Assembly (NCBI RefSeq): GCF_026107415.2
Contig: NZ_JAPCHX010000001.1
Span: forward strand, 62,001 to 126,000
Source: Microbacterium sp. MPKO10
GTDB lineage: Bacteria > Actinomycetota > Actinomycetes > Actinomycetales > Microbacteriaceae
DNA: 64,000 bases
Direction: 5' to 3'
Made by a program: the position numbers and the translations under genes. The notes below the pieces were generated by a model. It made no database searches and was not told the origin of the DNA. It worked only from the letters and a program-made list of their open reading frames with translations. Shown here piece after piece: positions 8,869 to 20,195 of the stretch; position 1 is the first letter of the stretch; each line of letters opens with the position of its first letter.

Positions 8869-9876
8869 ATGAGCGCTCTCGCTGATGTTGCCAAACTCGC
8901 CGGCGTCTCCAAATCGACGGCGAGCAGAGCGCTCTCGGGCGGCGGGTACGTCTCGGAGGCGACACGGCAGAAGGTCTCGGCTGCCGCCGCGAAGCTCGGC
9001 TATGTGGCGTCGAACACGGCAGCGAGTCTCGTCACGGGTCGCACGAAGTCCGTCGGCGTCATGATTCCCTTCATCTCACGCTGGTTCTTCGGCGAGGTCC
9101 TCGAGGGAATCGAGTCCGAGCTGCGTACGCATGGCTACGACATGACGCTGTACAACGTGCACCCCAGCGAGCGGAGCGACGACGTCTTCGACTATTTTCT
9201 TGCCCGCCAGCGCTTTGACGGCGTCATCGCCGTCGCCGTCGAGCCGGCCGAATCCGACGTGCGTCATCTGCGCGGGCTGGGTCGCCCCCTCGTTGGCATC
9301 GGCGGCCATATTCCGGGGATCGCCTCCATCGCCATCGACGACGTGGGCGTCGCGCGCCTGGCAACGGAACACCTAGTGGAGCTCGGACATACCGACATCG
9401 TCCATATCGGAGGGGACTCCGGCCCGCGCACCGATTTCTCGGTTCCACGCAAGCGACGTCTCGGATACGACCAGGCGATGGATGCTGCCGGGCTCCCGCA
9501 CCCGCGGATCCTCGACGCCGATATGAGCATCCCCGGCGGCTACGAGGCAGCCGTCGACGTACTCACTGATGCACGCAATCGCCCGACCGCGGTCTTCGCC
9601 GCCTGCGACGAGATCGCGATCGGGGCAATCATCGCCGCGCGAAGGCTCGGCATCGATGTTCCGGGCCAGCTGAGCGTGATCGGCATCGACGGCCACGAGT
9701 GCGCGCCGATGTTCGCCCTCACGACGTTCGAGCAGTCACCTCGCGATCAGGGCAGCCAGATCGTCGACACGCTCCTGTCCGCGATCGACCGCGGGGTCGA
9801 GCCGGCCGCGGGCGTCGTCTTTCACCAGACACGGCTCAGGGTGCGCAACTCGACGAGCGCGGCACCGACGCGCTGA
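8869..9876 (+). CDS. LacI-family transcriptional regulator of the adjacent sugar importer
   Basis: A 335-residue LacI/GalR repressor. The helix-turn-helix is at residues 4-24 (LADVAKLAGVSKSTASRALSG), followed by the hinge helix around residue 50 and a periplasmic-binding-protein-like sensor domain to the end. It is divergent from the importer operon, with three operator-like palindromes in the 292-bp gap. The ATG at 8869 follows GGAGGACACC. The inducer is probably the sugar taken up by the importer. Confidence 0.93.
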   Translation: MSALADVAKLAGVSKSTASRALSGGGYVSEATRQKVSAAAAKLGYVASNTAASLVTGRTKSVGVMIPFISRWFFGEVLEGIESELRTHGYDMTLYNVHPSERSDDVFDYFLARQRFDGVIAVAVEPAESDVRHLRGLGRPLVGIGGHIPGIASIAIDDVGVARLATEHLVELGHTDIVHIGGDSGPRTDFSVPRKRRLGYDQAMDAAGLPHPRILDADMSIPGGYEAAVDVLTDARNRPTAVFAACDEIAIGAIIAARRLGIDVPGQLSVIGIDGHECAPMFALTTFEQSPRDQGSQIVDTLLSAIDRGVEPAAGVVFHQTRLRVRNSTSAAPTR

Positions 9877-9882
9877 TCACCG

Positions 9883-11127
9883 TCAGGAGGCGTCACCCGC
9901 CGCGATCGCTGTGGCCTCTTCAAGCTCGCTCTCGATCGACGTGTTCACCCGTCGCAGCACGCGATGGCCACCGAGCACGACGAGGAACGAGATGAACGCG
10001 GCACCCGCGGCAACGTAATACGGAACGGGAGCACCGAAACCATCGGCGAGCATCGTCGCAGCCGTCGGGGCGATAGCCCCACCCACGAAGCGCACACCCG
10101 AGTAGGCTGACGAGGCGACGGATCGCGGCAGGTCCGTGGCCTCCATGACCGATTCCGTGAGCACGGTGTTGAGGACGCCGAGCACGAGGCCGCCGAAGAC
10201 GATGCAGCCGATCAGGCCGGGGATGCTGTCGATGAAAATCCCAGCGGCGACGAGCGTCAGCGCCAGTAGAGCGAGCGCGATGCGCAGGACGGTCGTGCGA
10301 TGCAGACGTGCCGTCAGGAACGGAGCGAGGAAGACGCTCGTGATCGCGAGGCCGACCCCCCAGCCAAAGAACGTGAAGCCGAGGCCCATAGCGGGAAGCC
10401 CGAGGGGGAACGGCGAGTAGGCGAGCAAAACGAAGAACGCCATGTTGTAAAACAGTGCAGCGATCGCGAGTAGTCCGAGTGCCGGCCGTCCCAGTGCGCG
10501 GAATGGCGCTGACAGGGGAATCGGGTCAACGCGCGCGTTGGCGCTGGAGTCCGTCTTCAGCAGAGTGACAATGGCGATGAACCCGAGGGCCATGAGCACG
10601 GCAGTGCCGAAGAACGGTCCGCGCCAGCTGATGTGACCAAGCAGGCCGCCGAGCAGCGGCCCGATGGCGATGCCGAGGCCAAGCGCGGCCTCGTAGAGAA
10701 TAATTGCTGCGCTTGATCCCCCGGCGGCAGCACCGACGATCGTCGCGAGAGCCGTCGAGATGAAGAGTGCGTTTCCCAGCCCCCAGCCGGCGCGGAACCC
10801 GATGACAGCCTCCACGTCGTTCGAAAGCGCGGCAAAGAGGGCGAAGGCGACGATCAGCACCAGCCCGAACATGAGAGTGCGCTTAGCCCCGAGCCTGCTC
10901 GACAGCCAGCTCGTGAAGAACATGGCGAGGCCGGTGACGGCGAGGTAGCTCGTGAAGAGCATTTCCGTCTCTGTCGGTGTGGCCTGAAGGTCTTCGGCAA
11001 TGCTCGGAAGAATCGGGTCGACGAGGCCGATGCCCATGAACGCGATGACTGCAGCGAATGCCACTGCCCATACGGACTTCGGCTGCTTCAGGATGTCACG
11101 CATACCACCGTCAGAGGCTGCTTTCAC
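9883..11127 (-). CDS. MFS transporter, probable drug efflux
   Basis: A 414-residue major facilitator with twelve predicted helices; the first helix is near residues 17-35 and a motif A-like SSRLGAKRTLM loop lies between helices 2 and 3. The GTG start has AAAGGAG about 10 nt upstream. It follows the MarR gene by 15 bp on the same strand, a common arrangement for repressor-controlled efflux of toxic compounds. Substrate unknown. The gene converges on the LacI gene with a 6-bp gap. Confidence 0.85.
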   Translation of the reverse strand: MKAASDGGMRDILKQPKSVWAVAFAAVIAFMGIGLVDPILPSIAEDLQATPTETEMLFTSYLAVTGLAMFFTSWLSSRLGAKRTLMFGLVLIVAFALFAALSNDVEAVIGFRAGWGLGNALFISTALATIVGAAAGGSSAAIILYEAALGLGIAIGPLLGGLLGHISWRGPFFGTAVLMALGFIAIVTLLKTDSSANARVDPIPLSAPFRALGRPALGLLAIAALFYNMAFFVLLAYSPFPLGLPAMGLGFTFFGWGVGLAITSVFLAPFLTARLHRTTVLRIALALLALTLVAAGIFIDSIPGLIGCIVFGGLVLGVLNTVLTESVMEATDLPRSVASSAYSGVRFVGGAIAPTAATMLADGFGAPVPYYVAAGAAFISFLVVLGGHRVLRRVNTSIESELEEATAIAAGDAS

Positions 11128-11142
11128 GAGAGAGGATCTCCT

Positions 11143-11619
11143 TTAACTTGTTGAAGTGACACCACCAACTGATGTCCGGTCATTCACGATCTCGAGCGTG
11201 CGAGTGATCACGCGTACGTCCTCCGCGCTGAGATCGGCAAAATACGGGGCGAGGGAACGCGCGAGGGCACGGCGCCACTCATCGAGCGCAGCGACACCGC
11301 TTTCCGTCACGTCGAGCACCTGCGCTCGCGCATCGTCCGGATCGACAACCCGGCTCGCCCATCCCAGCTCAACCAAGTGCTGGACGATCTTCGTCATCGT
11401 CGGCTGCGTCACACGAGACTGCCGTGCAAGTTCACCGAGCCGTGTCGGCCCCAGAGATCGGAGCGCCGAAACAGTGCGCCACACAGCGGGGTTCTGCGGG
11501 TCCACAAGAGCCTGCGCGGCAAGCCGAGTGAGCCGGTGCGCCGATACGACGAGTTCACCGATGAGTTCTTCCGGCCCGCTGTCGCCTTCGGAGCGCGAGC
11601 CGTCGATCATATCTGCCAT
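11143..11619 (-). CDS. MarR-family transcriptional regulator
   Basis: A 158-residue winged-helix regulator: RLGELARQSRVTQPTMTKIVQHLVELGW is the recognition region and the wing holds VDPDDARAQVLDVT, near the family DxRxxxxxLT pattern. It is the first gene of an operon with the MFS transporter. Its promoter region at 11620-11644 carries overlapping TATCTATA repeats that fit an autoregulatory operator. Confidence 0.9.
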   Translation of the reverse strand: MADMIDGSRSEGDSGPEELIGELVVSAHRLTRLAAQALVDPQNPAVWRTVSALRSLGPTRLGELARQSRVTQPTMTKIVQHLVELGWASRVVDPDDARAQVLDVTESGVAALDEWRRALARSLAPYFADLSAEDVRVITRTLEIVNDRTSVGGVTSTS

Positions 11620-11644
11620 TATCTATATAGCCTATCTATAGATC
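11620..11644. promoter_or_regulatory. MarR operator candidate
   Basis: An AT-rich island just upstream of the MarR start contains the perfect palindrome ATCTATAGAT (11634-11643) and a second partial copy TATCTATA at 11620-11627, 13-14 bp away. In a GC-rich genome this stands out, and it overlaps the likely -10 region. Confidence 0.55.
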
Positions 11645-11661
11645 AAACCAACGTTAACCAC

Positions 11662-11696
11662 AGAAGGCTCTGCTCCCACGGGGAGCAGAGCCTTCT
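11662..11696. terminator. terminator after rplL
   Basis: A perfect 16-bp stem (AGAAGGCTCTGCTCCC and its complement) with a 3-base loop lies between the MarR start region and the end of rplL. It has no long U tract on either strand, as is common for actinobacterial terminators. Confidence 0.75.
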
Positions 11697-11726
11697 GGAA
11701 TCACGATTGTCCCGGCAGGGACGTGA

Positions 11727-12119
11727 TTACTTGAGTGTGACAGTGGCGCCGGCCTCTTCGAGAGCAGCCTTCGCCTTGTCAGCGGTCTCCTTGTTGGCAC
11801 CCTCGACAACGGGCTTGGGTGCACCATCGACGAGACCCTTGGCGTCGCCGAGGCCGAGCGAGGTGAGCTCGCGGACGACCTTGATGACCTGGATCTTCTT
11901 GTCGCCAGCGGCCTCAAGAATGACGTCGAATTCGGTCTGCTCCTCTGCCTCTTCCTCGGCAGCGGCGCCACCGGCGGCCGGAGCCGCACCAGCAACGGCG
12001 ACGGGAGCAGCAGCGGTGACCTCGAAGGTCTCCTCGAATGCCTTGACGAACTCGTTGAGCTCGATGAGCGAGAGCTCCTTGAAGCCCTCGATGAGCTCCT
12101 CAGTTGACAGCTTTGCCAT
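11727..12119 (-). CDS. rplL: 50S ribosomal protein L7/L12
   Basis: A 130-residue stalk protein. The N-terminal dimerisation helix pair ([22 protein letters not shown]), an Ala/Gly-rich hinge (about 37-55) and the C-terminal factor-binding domain ending TVTLK are all present. It recruits elongation and other GTPases to the ribosome. It follows rplJ by 48 bp in the usual order. Confidence 0.98.
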   Translation of the reverse strand: MAKLSTEELIEGFKELSLIELNEFVKAFEETFEVTAAAPVAVAGAAPAAGGAAAEEEAEEQTEFDVILEAAGDKKIQVIKVVRELTSLGLGDAKGLVDGAPKPVVEGANKETADKAKAALEEAGATVTLK

Positions 12120-12167
12120 TGTTTTCTCCTTGTTTTTCGTTACTCACCGCTGTAGTAGGCATACGCC

Positions 12168-12683
12168 TTACGCAGCGGACTCCTGCTTTTCGCGCAGCGC
12201 GTCGACCGTGCGAACGGCCTTCGACAGCGGTGCGTTGAACAGATATGCGGCTCCGAACAGCGAGGCCTTGAAGGCACCGGCGAGCTTCGCCAGCATGACT
12301 TCGCGGGACTCGAGGTCGGCGAGCTTGCCTACCTCTTCGGCGGTCAGAGGGTTACCGTCGAAGTAACCACCCTTGATCACCAGAGAAGGGTTCGCCTTGG
12401 CAAAGGCACGCAGACCCTTGGCGACGGCAACAGGGTCACCGTGCACGAACGCGATAGCGGACGGTCCGGTCAGGTCATCGTTGAGCGATGACAGGCCCGC
12501 GTTGTTCGCAGCGATCTTGGTCAGCGTGTTCTTCACCACGGCGTAGGTTGCGTCCGCACTGATGGACTTGCGCAGCTCCTTGAGCTGCCCCACAGTGAGG
12601 CCGCGATACTCGGTCAGCAGAACGGCAGTCGAGCCCTGAAACTTCTCAGTGAGCTCGGCAACCGCGGCTTCCTTGTTCGCCAT
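12168..12683 (-). CDS. rplJ: 50S ribosomal protein L10
   Basis: A 171-residue protein with the L10 core ([17 protein letters not shown]) and a C-terminal helix that binds L7/L12 dimers. The ATG at 12683 is chosen because AAGGAG is 5 nt upstream; the in-frame GTG six bases earlier would overlap that site. The long upstream leader (12690-12900) carries a hairpin-plus-U-tract attenuator, so L10 probably controls its own transcript. Confidence 0.97.
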   Translation of the reverse strand: MANKEAAVAELTEKFQGSTAVLLTEYRGLTVGQLKELRKSISADATYAVVKNTLTKIAANNAGLSSLNDDLTGPSAIAFVHGDPVAVAKGLRAFAKANPSLVIKGGYFDGNPLTAEEVGKLADLESREVMLAKLAGAFKASLFGAAYLFNAPLSKAVRTVDALREKQESAA

Positions 12684-12689
12684 GGCCAC

Positions 12690-12900
12690 TCCTTATGTAT
12701 GCGTACGCGCGTCGCGGAAGCGACGCGCCCTGACACCGTGGTGGCTGCGTTCATGAAAAAAGCTCCGGCACAGGAGGCGCGGAGCTGATGCAGAGAACTG
12801 CGAAAACTTCGATTCCACCTGCGCGGGCCGTTCTCGAAACGAGAACCTTCGTGCGTGCGCACTTCTGCGCACCACAGACCAACGGTCTTCGGTACGACAA
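12690..12900 (-). ncRNA. ribosomal protein L10 leader
   Basis: The minus-strand leader of rplJ contains segments resembling actinobacterial L10 leaders: ACCGAAGACCGTTGGTC near the 5' side, then GCGCAGGTGGAA, then a terminator hairpin at 12756-12786. In this family L10 or L10(L12)4 binds a kink-turn region of the RNA and favours termination. The 5' boundary is approximate. Confidence 0.7.
12756..12786 (-). terminator. attenuator hairpin in the rplJ leader
   Basis: On the minus strand AGCTCCG ... CGGAGCT forms a stem with a 17-base interior and is followed by TTTTTT. It is a rho-independent terminator placed 73 nt before the rplJ start, which fits attenuation by L10. Confidence 0.8.
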
Positions 12901-13028
12901 AGATTACGCGACCGAGACAGCAATGACAAATCCACGGGGCCGCACCCTTGACGCACCGTCCGCGAATTCCTATTCTTTCCATATTGCAAGAGTTAGATTT
13001 TGCCATATGGAATTTCAAGGGAGATGCC

Positions 13029-13187
13029 ATGACGACAGCAGACGACGACGCACGCCCTGAACCAGGCACCGACGGCGCCGAGCCCATCTGGAACGGCGTG
13101 GATGCCGACTTCTACCTTCCACAGGAAGACAGTCGCGGGTGGTTCGGATTCAAACGCCGAGCACGCGATTCCGACACCTCAAGGTAA
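13029..13187 (+). CDS. small hypothetical acidic protein
   Basis: A 52-residue frame starting with ATG after AGGGAGATGCC. The product is rich in D and E with a basic C-terminus (FGFKRRARDSD) and no membrane segment. It lies in the gap between the rplJ leader and the xdh promoter, reading towards xdhA, with an AT-rich stretch (about 12967-13010) just upstream that could hold a promoter. I do not recognise the family. It ends 32 bp before the xdh promoter. Confidence 0.5.
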   Translation: MTTADDDARPEPGTDGAEPIWNGVDADFYLPQEDSRGWFGFKRRARDSDTSR

Positions 13188-13219
13188 TATCCGCGATGCG
13201 AAAAGGGATTTCCGAATTA

Positions 13220-13249
13220 TTGGACGTTGCCACTCGGGCAGGGTAGAAT
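13220..13249 (+). promoter_or_regulatory. xdhABC promoter
   Basis: TTGGAC (13220-13225) and TAGAAT (13244-13249) are separated by 18 bp. Transcription would begin near 13256 and leave a leader of about 110 nt before xdhA. Confidence 0.6.
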
Positions 13250-13256
13250 CTCAGCA

Positions 13257-13366
13257 CGCCGTCGTTGACGGCGCAGGGCGGCGCCAATCGGCGCGTATTC
13301 CCACCGTATGACGAGGTACGGCGGTTCGAGGCGAACGCCACCTCGGATCGACAAGGAGCCTGACAC
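13257..13366 (+). promoter_or_regulatory. structured 5' leader of xdhABC
   Basis: The leader holds a 7-bp hairpin CGCCGTC-GTT-GACGGCG at 13257-13273 and, further on, CGAGGT paired with ACCTCG around a GGCGGTTCGAGGCGAACGCC stem-loop just before the AAGGAG ribosome site. It could be a regulatory RNA (purine or molybdenum-cofactor sensing are the obvious ideas given the genes), but I do not recognise a known riboswitch core. Confidence 0.4.
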
Positions 13367-14796
13367 ATGGATGTGACCGTCAACGGGCAGAAGCGCTCGC
13401 TCTGCGGGATCCGCGCTCATGAGAACGCGCTGGATTGGCTGCGTGCCAACCGGCTGACCGGCAGCAAAGAGGGCTGCGCTGAAGGTGAGTGCGGTGCGTG
13501 CGCCGTCATGGTGGCGCAGCCAGACGGCACAGGCGGCAGCAGATGGACAAGCGTCAACTCCTGCTTGATTCCCGCCGCGGCTCTTGACGGCGGCGAGGTC
13601 GTGACGTCGGAGGGTCTCGCCTCGGATGACGCGCTCCACCCGGTTCAAGAAAAGCTCGCCGAGGCCGGCGGCTCCCAGTGCGGCTACTGCACGCCGGGCT
13701 TCGCCTGCAGCATGGCCGCCGAGTACTACCGCGGCGACCGCACCCCCTGCGAGCATCCCGAGGACGGCGAGCACGGTGAGAACGGCTTCGACCTGCACGC
13801 GCTGAGCGGCAACCTGTGCCGGTGCACGGGGTATCGCCCCATCCGTGACGCCGCATACGACCTGGGACAGCCTGCCGCAGACGACGCGCTGGCCGCCCGG
13901 CGCGACAGCGCACCGCCCGAGCCCGCCGCAACGGACTACGCCGCCGATGACGGACGCTTCGTGCGACCAGCATCCCTCGCCGATGCCCTAGCGATGATCG
14001 CTGATGATCCCGACGCCGTGATCGTGGCCGGCTCGACCGACTGGGGCGTCGACGTGAACATCAAGGGACGCCGCGTGCCGCTCGTCGTCGCGATCGACAG
14101 CCTCCCGGAGCTACGGGGCCTGACGATGGACGACTCGGTCATCGAGATCGGCGCCGCCGTCACGCTTTCCGAGGCCGAACGCTACCTGGGCGGTCGCGTT
14201 CCGCTGCTTGCTCAGCTGTTCCCGCAGTTCGCCTCGCGGCTCATCCGCAACCGGGCAACCATCGGCGGCAACATCGGCACGGGCTCCCCCATCGGCGATG
14301 CCCCGCCCGCACTTCTCGCGCTCGACGCGAGCGTGGTCCTGGCCTCGGCGCGAGGTGAACGCATCGTTCCCCTCTCCGAGTACTTCACCGGCTACCGACA
14401 GACGGTGCGCGCCGGTGACGAGCTGATCCGCGCCATCCGCATTCCCCTCCCCCTCGCGACGGAGACCGCATTTCACAAGATCGCGAAGCGCCGCTTCGAC
14501 GACATCTCCAGCGTCGCCGTGGCATTCGCCGTCGACACAGAGAACGGCATCATCACCCGGGCCCGGATCGGACTCGGAGGCGTTGCCGCAACGCCGATAC
14601 GTGGGCTGCGCACCGAAGATCTGCTCGTCGGCAAGCCATGGACGGCCCAGACGGCGCAGGCTGCCGCAGCATCCCTCGCCGGTGAAGGAACACCCATGAG
14701 CGACCACCGTGCGAGCAGCGAGTACCGCAGCATCATGCTCTCGCAGGCGGTGCTCAAATTCTTTGCCCAGGCCGCGGAGCACGAGGAGGTGGGAGC

Positions 14797-14800
<4 letters not shown>
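13367..14800 (+). CDS. xdhA: xanthine dehydrogenase, iron-sulfur/FAD subunit
   Basis: A 477-residue XdhA. The N-terminal plant-type [2Fe-2S] domain has cysteines 37, 42, 45 and 66 (GCAEGECGAC). The second [2Fe-2S] domain carries QCGYCTPGF and NLCRCTGYRPI. After a linker, the FAD domain (about 195-470) has VIVAGSTDWG and TIGGNIGTGSPIGD. It passes electrons from the molybdenum subunit to NAD+. The start has AAGGAG 8-9 nt upstream. Its end overlaps xdhB by 4 bp. Confidence 0.95.
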
Positions 14801-17165
<2,365 letters not shown>

Positions 17166-17169
<4 letters not shown>

Positions 17170-17963
17170 TGGACTGGCTCAGAGCCGTTCAGGCTCTGCG
17201 CGACCGCCGCGAGAGTCACGTGCTCGTGACTCTCGCGAGCGTGCGCGGGCATACCCCGCGTGACGGTGGCGCCAAGATGGTCGTCTCGGCATCCGACACC
17301 TGGGGCACGATCGGCGGCGGCAACCTTGAGGCCACGGCCACCGACCGTGCGCGTGCGATGCTGGAGTCTGGTGCCGCGTCACCCGAGCTGATCACGCTGA
17401 ACCTGAGCGATAAGGCACCGGCGGAGTACGGCGTGCAATGTTGCGGAGGGGAGGTCACGATGCTTTTGGAACCCCTGCGGCAGTCGCCGTCGGTCGCCAT
17501 CTTCGGCATGGGCCACGTCGGGCACGAGCTCGCGCGCATCCTGGCACGCCATGACCTGCATCTCACGCTCGTCGATTCACGAGAGGATGCTGTCGCCGCC
17601 GACGGTCTCACCGGGATCGACGGCGGCACCGCCACGATCGACGTGCACCACGCGGCTGTTCCAGAGTCTGTGCTGCGGCTGCTCCCCGAGGGCACGCACG
17701 TGCTGATCATGACGCACGATCATGCCGAGGACCTCGCGCTGTGCGACCTGGCACTGCGCACTGAGGGGCTCGCCTCGATCGGCCTCATCGGCTCAAGCGC
17801 CAAGTGGGCTCGGTTTCGCAAGAAGCTCACCGAGGCTGGGCACACGGCCGACGAGATCGAGCGCATCCAGACGCCCATCGGCATCGACAGCATCCGCGCA
17901 AAAGAACCGGCTGCGATCGCCGTGAGCGTCGCAGCCGGTCTTCTGAGCCGGTTCGAGAACTAG
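17166..17963 (+). CDS. xdhC: XdhC, molybdenum cofactor maturation factor
   Basis: A 265-residue XdhC. The N-terminal XdhC/CoxI domain has CCGGEVTMLLEPL, with the paired cysteines important in the family, and the C-terminal Rossmann domain has IFGMGHVGHELARIL. It binds the cofactor and aids its sulfuration before insertion into XdhB. Start ATG overlaps the xdhB stop. Its TAG stop shares the palindrome CTAG with the TAG stop of the convergent purine permease. Confidence 0.93.
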
Positions 17964-19435
17964 CCTCCAAGCAGTGCCGTGATCGGGCCGCGCACGAAGT
18001 AGAGCACGAACCCAGCAGCGACGAGCCACAGCAGCCAGTGCACCTTACGCGCTCGGCCTGCGGCCACGTTGATGACGGCCCAGCTGATGAAGCCGATCCC
18101 GATGCCGTTGGCGATCGAGTACGTCAGCGGCATCGTCACGATCGTGAGGAACGCGGGAAGCGCCACCGAGAACTTCGTGAATTTGATCGCCGTGATCTGC
18201 GCCATCATCATGGCCCCGACGACGACGAGCGCGGCGGACCCGACTTCCATGGGCACAACGCCGGTCAGCGGTGTGAGAAACATGGATGCCAGGAACAGCA
18301 CACCCGTGATCGCGCTGGCGAATCCGGTGCGCGCCCCCTCGCCGATGCCGGATGCCGAGTCGACGAACACGGTGTTCGACGACCCCGACGTCGCGCCGCC
18401 GGCGATCGCTCCGGCACCCTCGATGATGAATGCGGCACGCAGGCGCGGGAACGTTCCGTCCTTATGCGCGAGGCCAGCCTGCTTCGCCAGTCCCGTCATC
18501 GACCCCATCGCGTCAAAGAAGTTCGTGAACACGAGGGTGAACACCAGCATGGTGGCCGCGAGCGCACCGATGCGCTCGAACGAGCCGAACAGATCGAAGT
18601 TGCCGACGAGAGAGAAGTCGGGAACCGAGACGACAGTCGACGGCAGCGCGGGCACGTTGAGGTGCCAGCTGCCCGGCGCTCCAGGCTCCAGTTTCCAGAT
18701 CGCCTGCGCGATGATGGCGAGCACTGTCGAGACAGCCATGCCGATCAGGATGCCGCCCGGCACCTTGCGCGCGACGAGGATGCCGATCAGCAGCAGTGCA
18801 ATGACGAAGATCGCCGTCGGCAGTGTGGCAATGCTGCCGCCGACGCCGAGCTGCACGGGAGTTCCCTCCGCCGCCGTGACGAAGCCGGAGTCAACGAAGC
18901 CGATGAACGCGATGAACAATCCGATGCCGACGGTGATCGCCGCCTTGAGCTCTTTCGGGATGGCCCGAAAAATCGCTGTGCGGGCTCCCGTCGCCCCGAG
19001 GACGACAATGATGATGCCGTTGAGGATCACAAGCCCCATGGCCTCGGGCCACGTCACATCGTGGATCACGGACACAGCGAGGAACGAGTTGATCCCGAGC
19101 CCGGCCGCAAGCCCGAAGGGCAGGTTCGCGACGACGCCGAACAGCAGCGTGATGACGCCGGCGGTGAGGCCGGTGACCGCGCCGACTTGAGCGGCGGGCA
19201 GCCACCCTCCCGCGACGTCTGTGGCCGCAGCATCCGCCGAATATCCACCGAGGATCAGCGGGTTGAGAATGACGATGTAGGCCATCGTCACGAAGGTGAC
19301 GATGCCGCCTCGTATCTCACGGGGTATCGTCGAGCCCCGCTCGGTAATCTTGAAGAACCGATCGAGGAGCGAACGCGAACCGGGCTCGCCGCTGTCGCCG
19401 TCGTGTGCGCGTGTCTCAGAACGTGTCTGTGTCAT
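17960..19435 (-). CDS. AzgA-type purine permease (adenine/guanine/hypoxanthine)
   Basis: A 491-residue NCS2 AzgA-type symporter (GhxP/PurP/PbuG relatives), with about twelve to fourteen helices. Family marks are GIVTFVTMAYIVILNP near the N-terminus, GLGINSFLA and GATSGSSNTVFVDSASGIGEGARTG. The start at 19435 has TTGAGGAGG 5 nt upstream; longer in-frame extensions run back through guaD and are rejected. It lies 10 bp after guaD on the same strand, so guanine import and deamination are co-expressed, feeding xanthine to the convergent xdh operon. Confidence 0.92.
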   Translation of the reverse strand: MTQTRSETRAHDGDSGEPGSRSLLDRFFKITERGSTIPREIRGGIVTFVTMAYIVILNPLILGGYSADAAATDVAGGWLPAAQVGAVTGLTAGVITLLFGVVANLPFGLAAGLGINSFLAVSVIHDVTWPEAMGLVILNGIIIVVLGATGARTAIFRAIPKELKAAITVGIGLFIAFIGFVDSGFVTAAEGTPVQLGVGGSIATLPTAIFVIALLLIGILVARKVPGGILIGMAVSTVLAIIAQAIWKLEPGAPGSWHLNVPALPSTVVSVPDFSLVGNFDLFGSFERIGALAATMLVFTLVFTNFFDAMGSMTGLAKQAGLAHKDGTFPRLRAAFIIEGAGAIAGGATSGSSNTVFVDSASGIGEGARTGFASAITGVLFLASMFLTPLTGVVPMEVGSAALVVVGAMMMAQITAIKFTKFSVALPAFLTIVTMPLTYSIANGIGIGFISWAVINVAAGRARKVHWLLWLVAAGFVLYFVRGPITALLGG

Positions 19436-19445
19436 GACGGCCTCC

Positions 19446-19943
19446 TCAATATTCGATGCGGTTCGCCGTGATGCCCCATTCGATGAACGGAGCTGTCCTC
19501 GTCTGATCGTCAAGCGGAACCGCCGCGACCGGGAGCATGCTGTCGCGCACCTGAGGCTCATCAAAGAAGCGGTAGAACGCAGCGTCGTCAAAGCCGGCGC
19601 GTGCCGCGTCGTCGCGGTTCGCTGCGAACACGATGCGGTCGAGGCGTGCCCACAACGATGAGGCGAGGCACATGGGGCACGGTTCGCAGCTGGTGTAGAG
19701 AACGGCACCGCTGAGGTCGAAGCTTCCCACTCCGGTGCAGGCCGCCCTGATCGCGGAGACTTCAGCGTGCGCTGTCGGGTCGAGGTTCGCGGTGACCCGG
19801 TTGACTCCGGCGAACTCCTGGCCATCTGCTGTGACGATCAGAGCGCCGAATGGGCCGCCCTGCTCCTTCACGTTCTGCGTGGCAATGTCGATGGCACGCG
19901 CGAGATACTTCTCGTCGCTGCGCGTCGTGGTTTGAACGGTCAT
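19446..19943 (-). CDS. guaD: guanine deaminase, cytidine-deaminase fold
   Basis: A 165-residue zinc hydrolase of the B. subtilis GuaD type, converting guanine to xanthine. HAE at 59-61 (zinc histidine and catalytic glutamate) and CEPCPMC with cysteines 89 and 92 complete the metal site. Other nucleoside deaminases share this fold, but the context (purine permease, xdh) supports guanine. Its ribosome site AGGAAGG lies in the loop of a possible hairpin (19945-19981). Confidence 0.87.
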   Translation of the reverse strand: MTVQTTTRSDEKYLARAIDIATQNVKEQGGPFGALIVTADGQEFAGVNRVTANLDPTAHAEVSAIRAACTGVGSFDLSGAVLYTSCEPCPMCLASSLWARLDRIVFAANRDDAARAGFDDAAFYRFFDEPQVRDSMLPVAAVPLDDQTRTAPFIEWGITANRIEY

Positions 19944-19944
19944 C

Positions 19945-19981
19945 GTCGTCCGTCACCTTCCTGATAGGGAATCCGGACGAC
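19945..19981 (-). promoter_or_regulatory. hairpin enclosing the guaD ribosome-binding site
   Basis: The 8-bp arms GTCGTCCG (19945-19952) and CGGACGAC (19974-19981) bracket a 21-base loop. On the mRNA the loop contains AGGAAGGTG and the closing arm ends 1 nt before the ATG. The structure presents rather than hides the ribosome site unless loop bases pair elsewhere. Confidence 0.45.
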
Positions 19982-20137
19982 ACGGGGCGTGAAAACGGCT
20001 CAACATCGACCGGGTAACAGTGAATTGTGTTGAATCGCATTTGTCACGGTAATCATCATCGACGAGCGTGTTGCGGGCGAGATTGAATCTAACAGGAAGA
20101 AAACCATCTGTCCAGATTTTTGAAATCTTAATTTTGA

Positions 20138-20151
20138 ATAGTGGAAACTAT
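20138..20151. promoter_or_regulatory. inverted repeat in the guaD/moaA divergent promoter region
   Basis: ATAGTGGAAACTAT (arms ATAGT/ACTAT) lies in the AT-rich part of the 252-bp gap between guaD and moaA. Half-sites of the same form recur in front of the NCS2 permease at 22862-22878, so a common purine regulator is possible. Confidence 0.45.
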
Positions 20152-20195
20152 ACCCGTCCGCAGTGTTACGGTGAGAGAGCTACCCGGAGGTGATC

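Noticed and set aside
13257-13366. Moco riboswitch ahead of xdhA
   Set aside because: I cannot trace the conserved Moco motif segments; kept only as a structured leader.
17804-19471. A 555-codon plus-strand open frame
   Set aside because: Antisense to the purine permease; R/H/D-rich and without hydrophobic or motif structure.
19944-20195. Purine riboswitch ahead of guaD or moaA
   Set aside because: The conserved core (paired loops with the CAUAU-type elements around a three-way junction) is not visible; only simple hairpins are.
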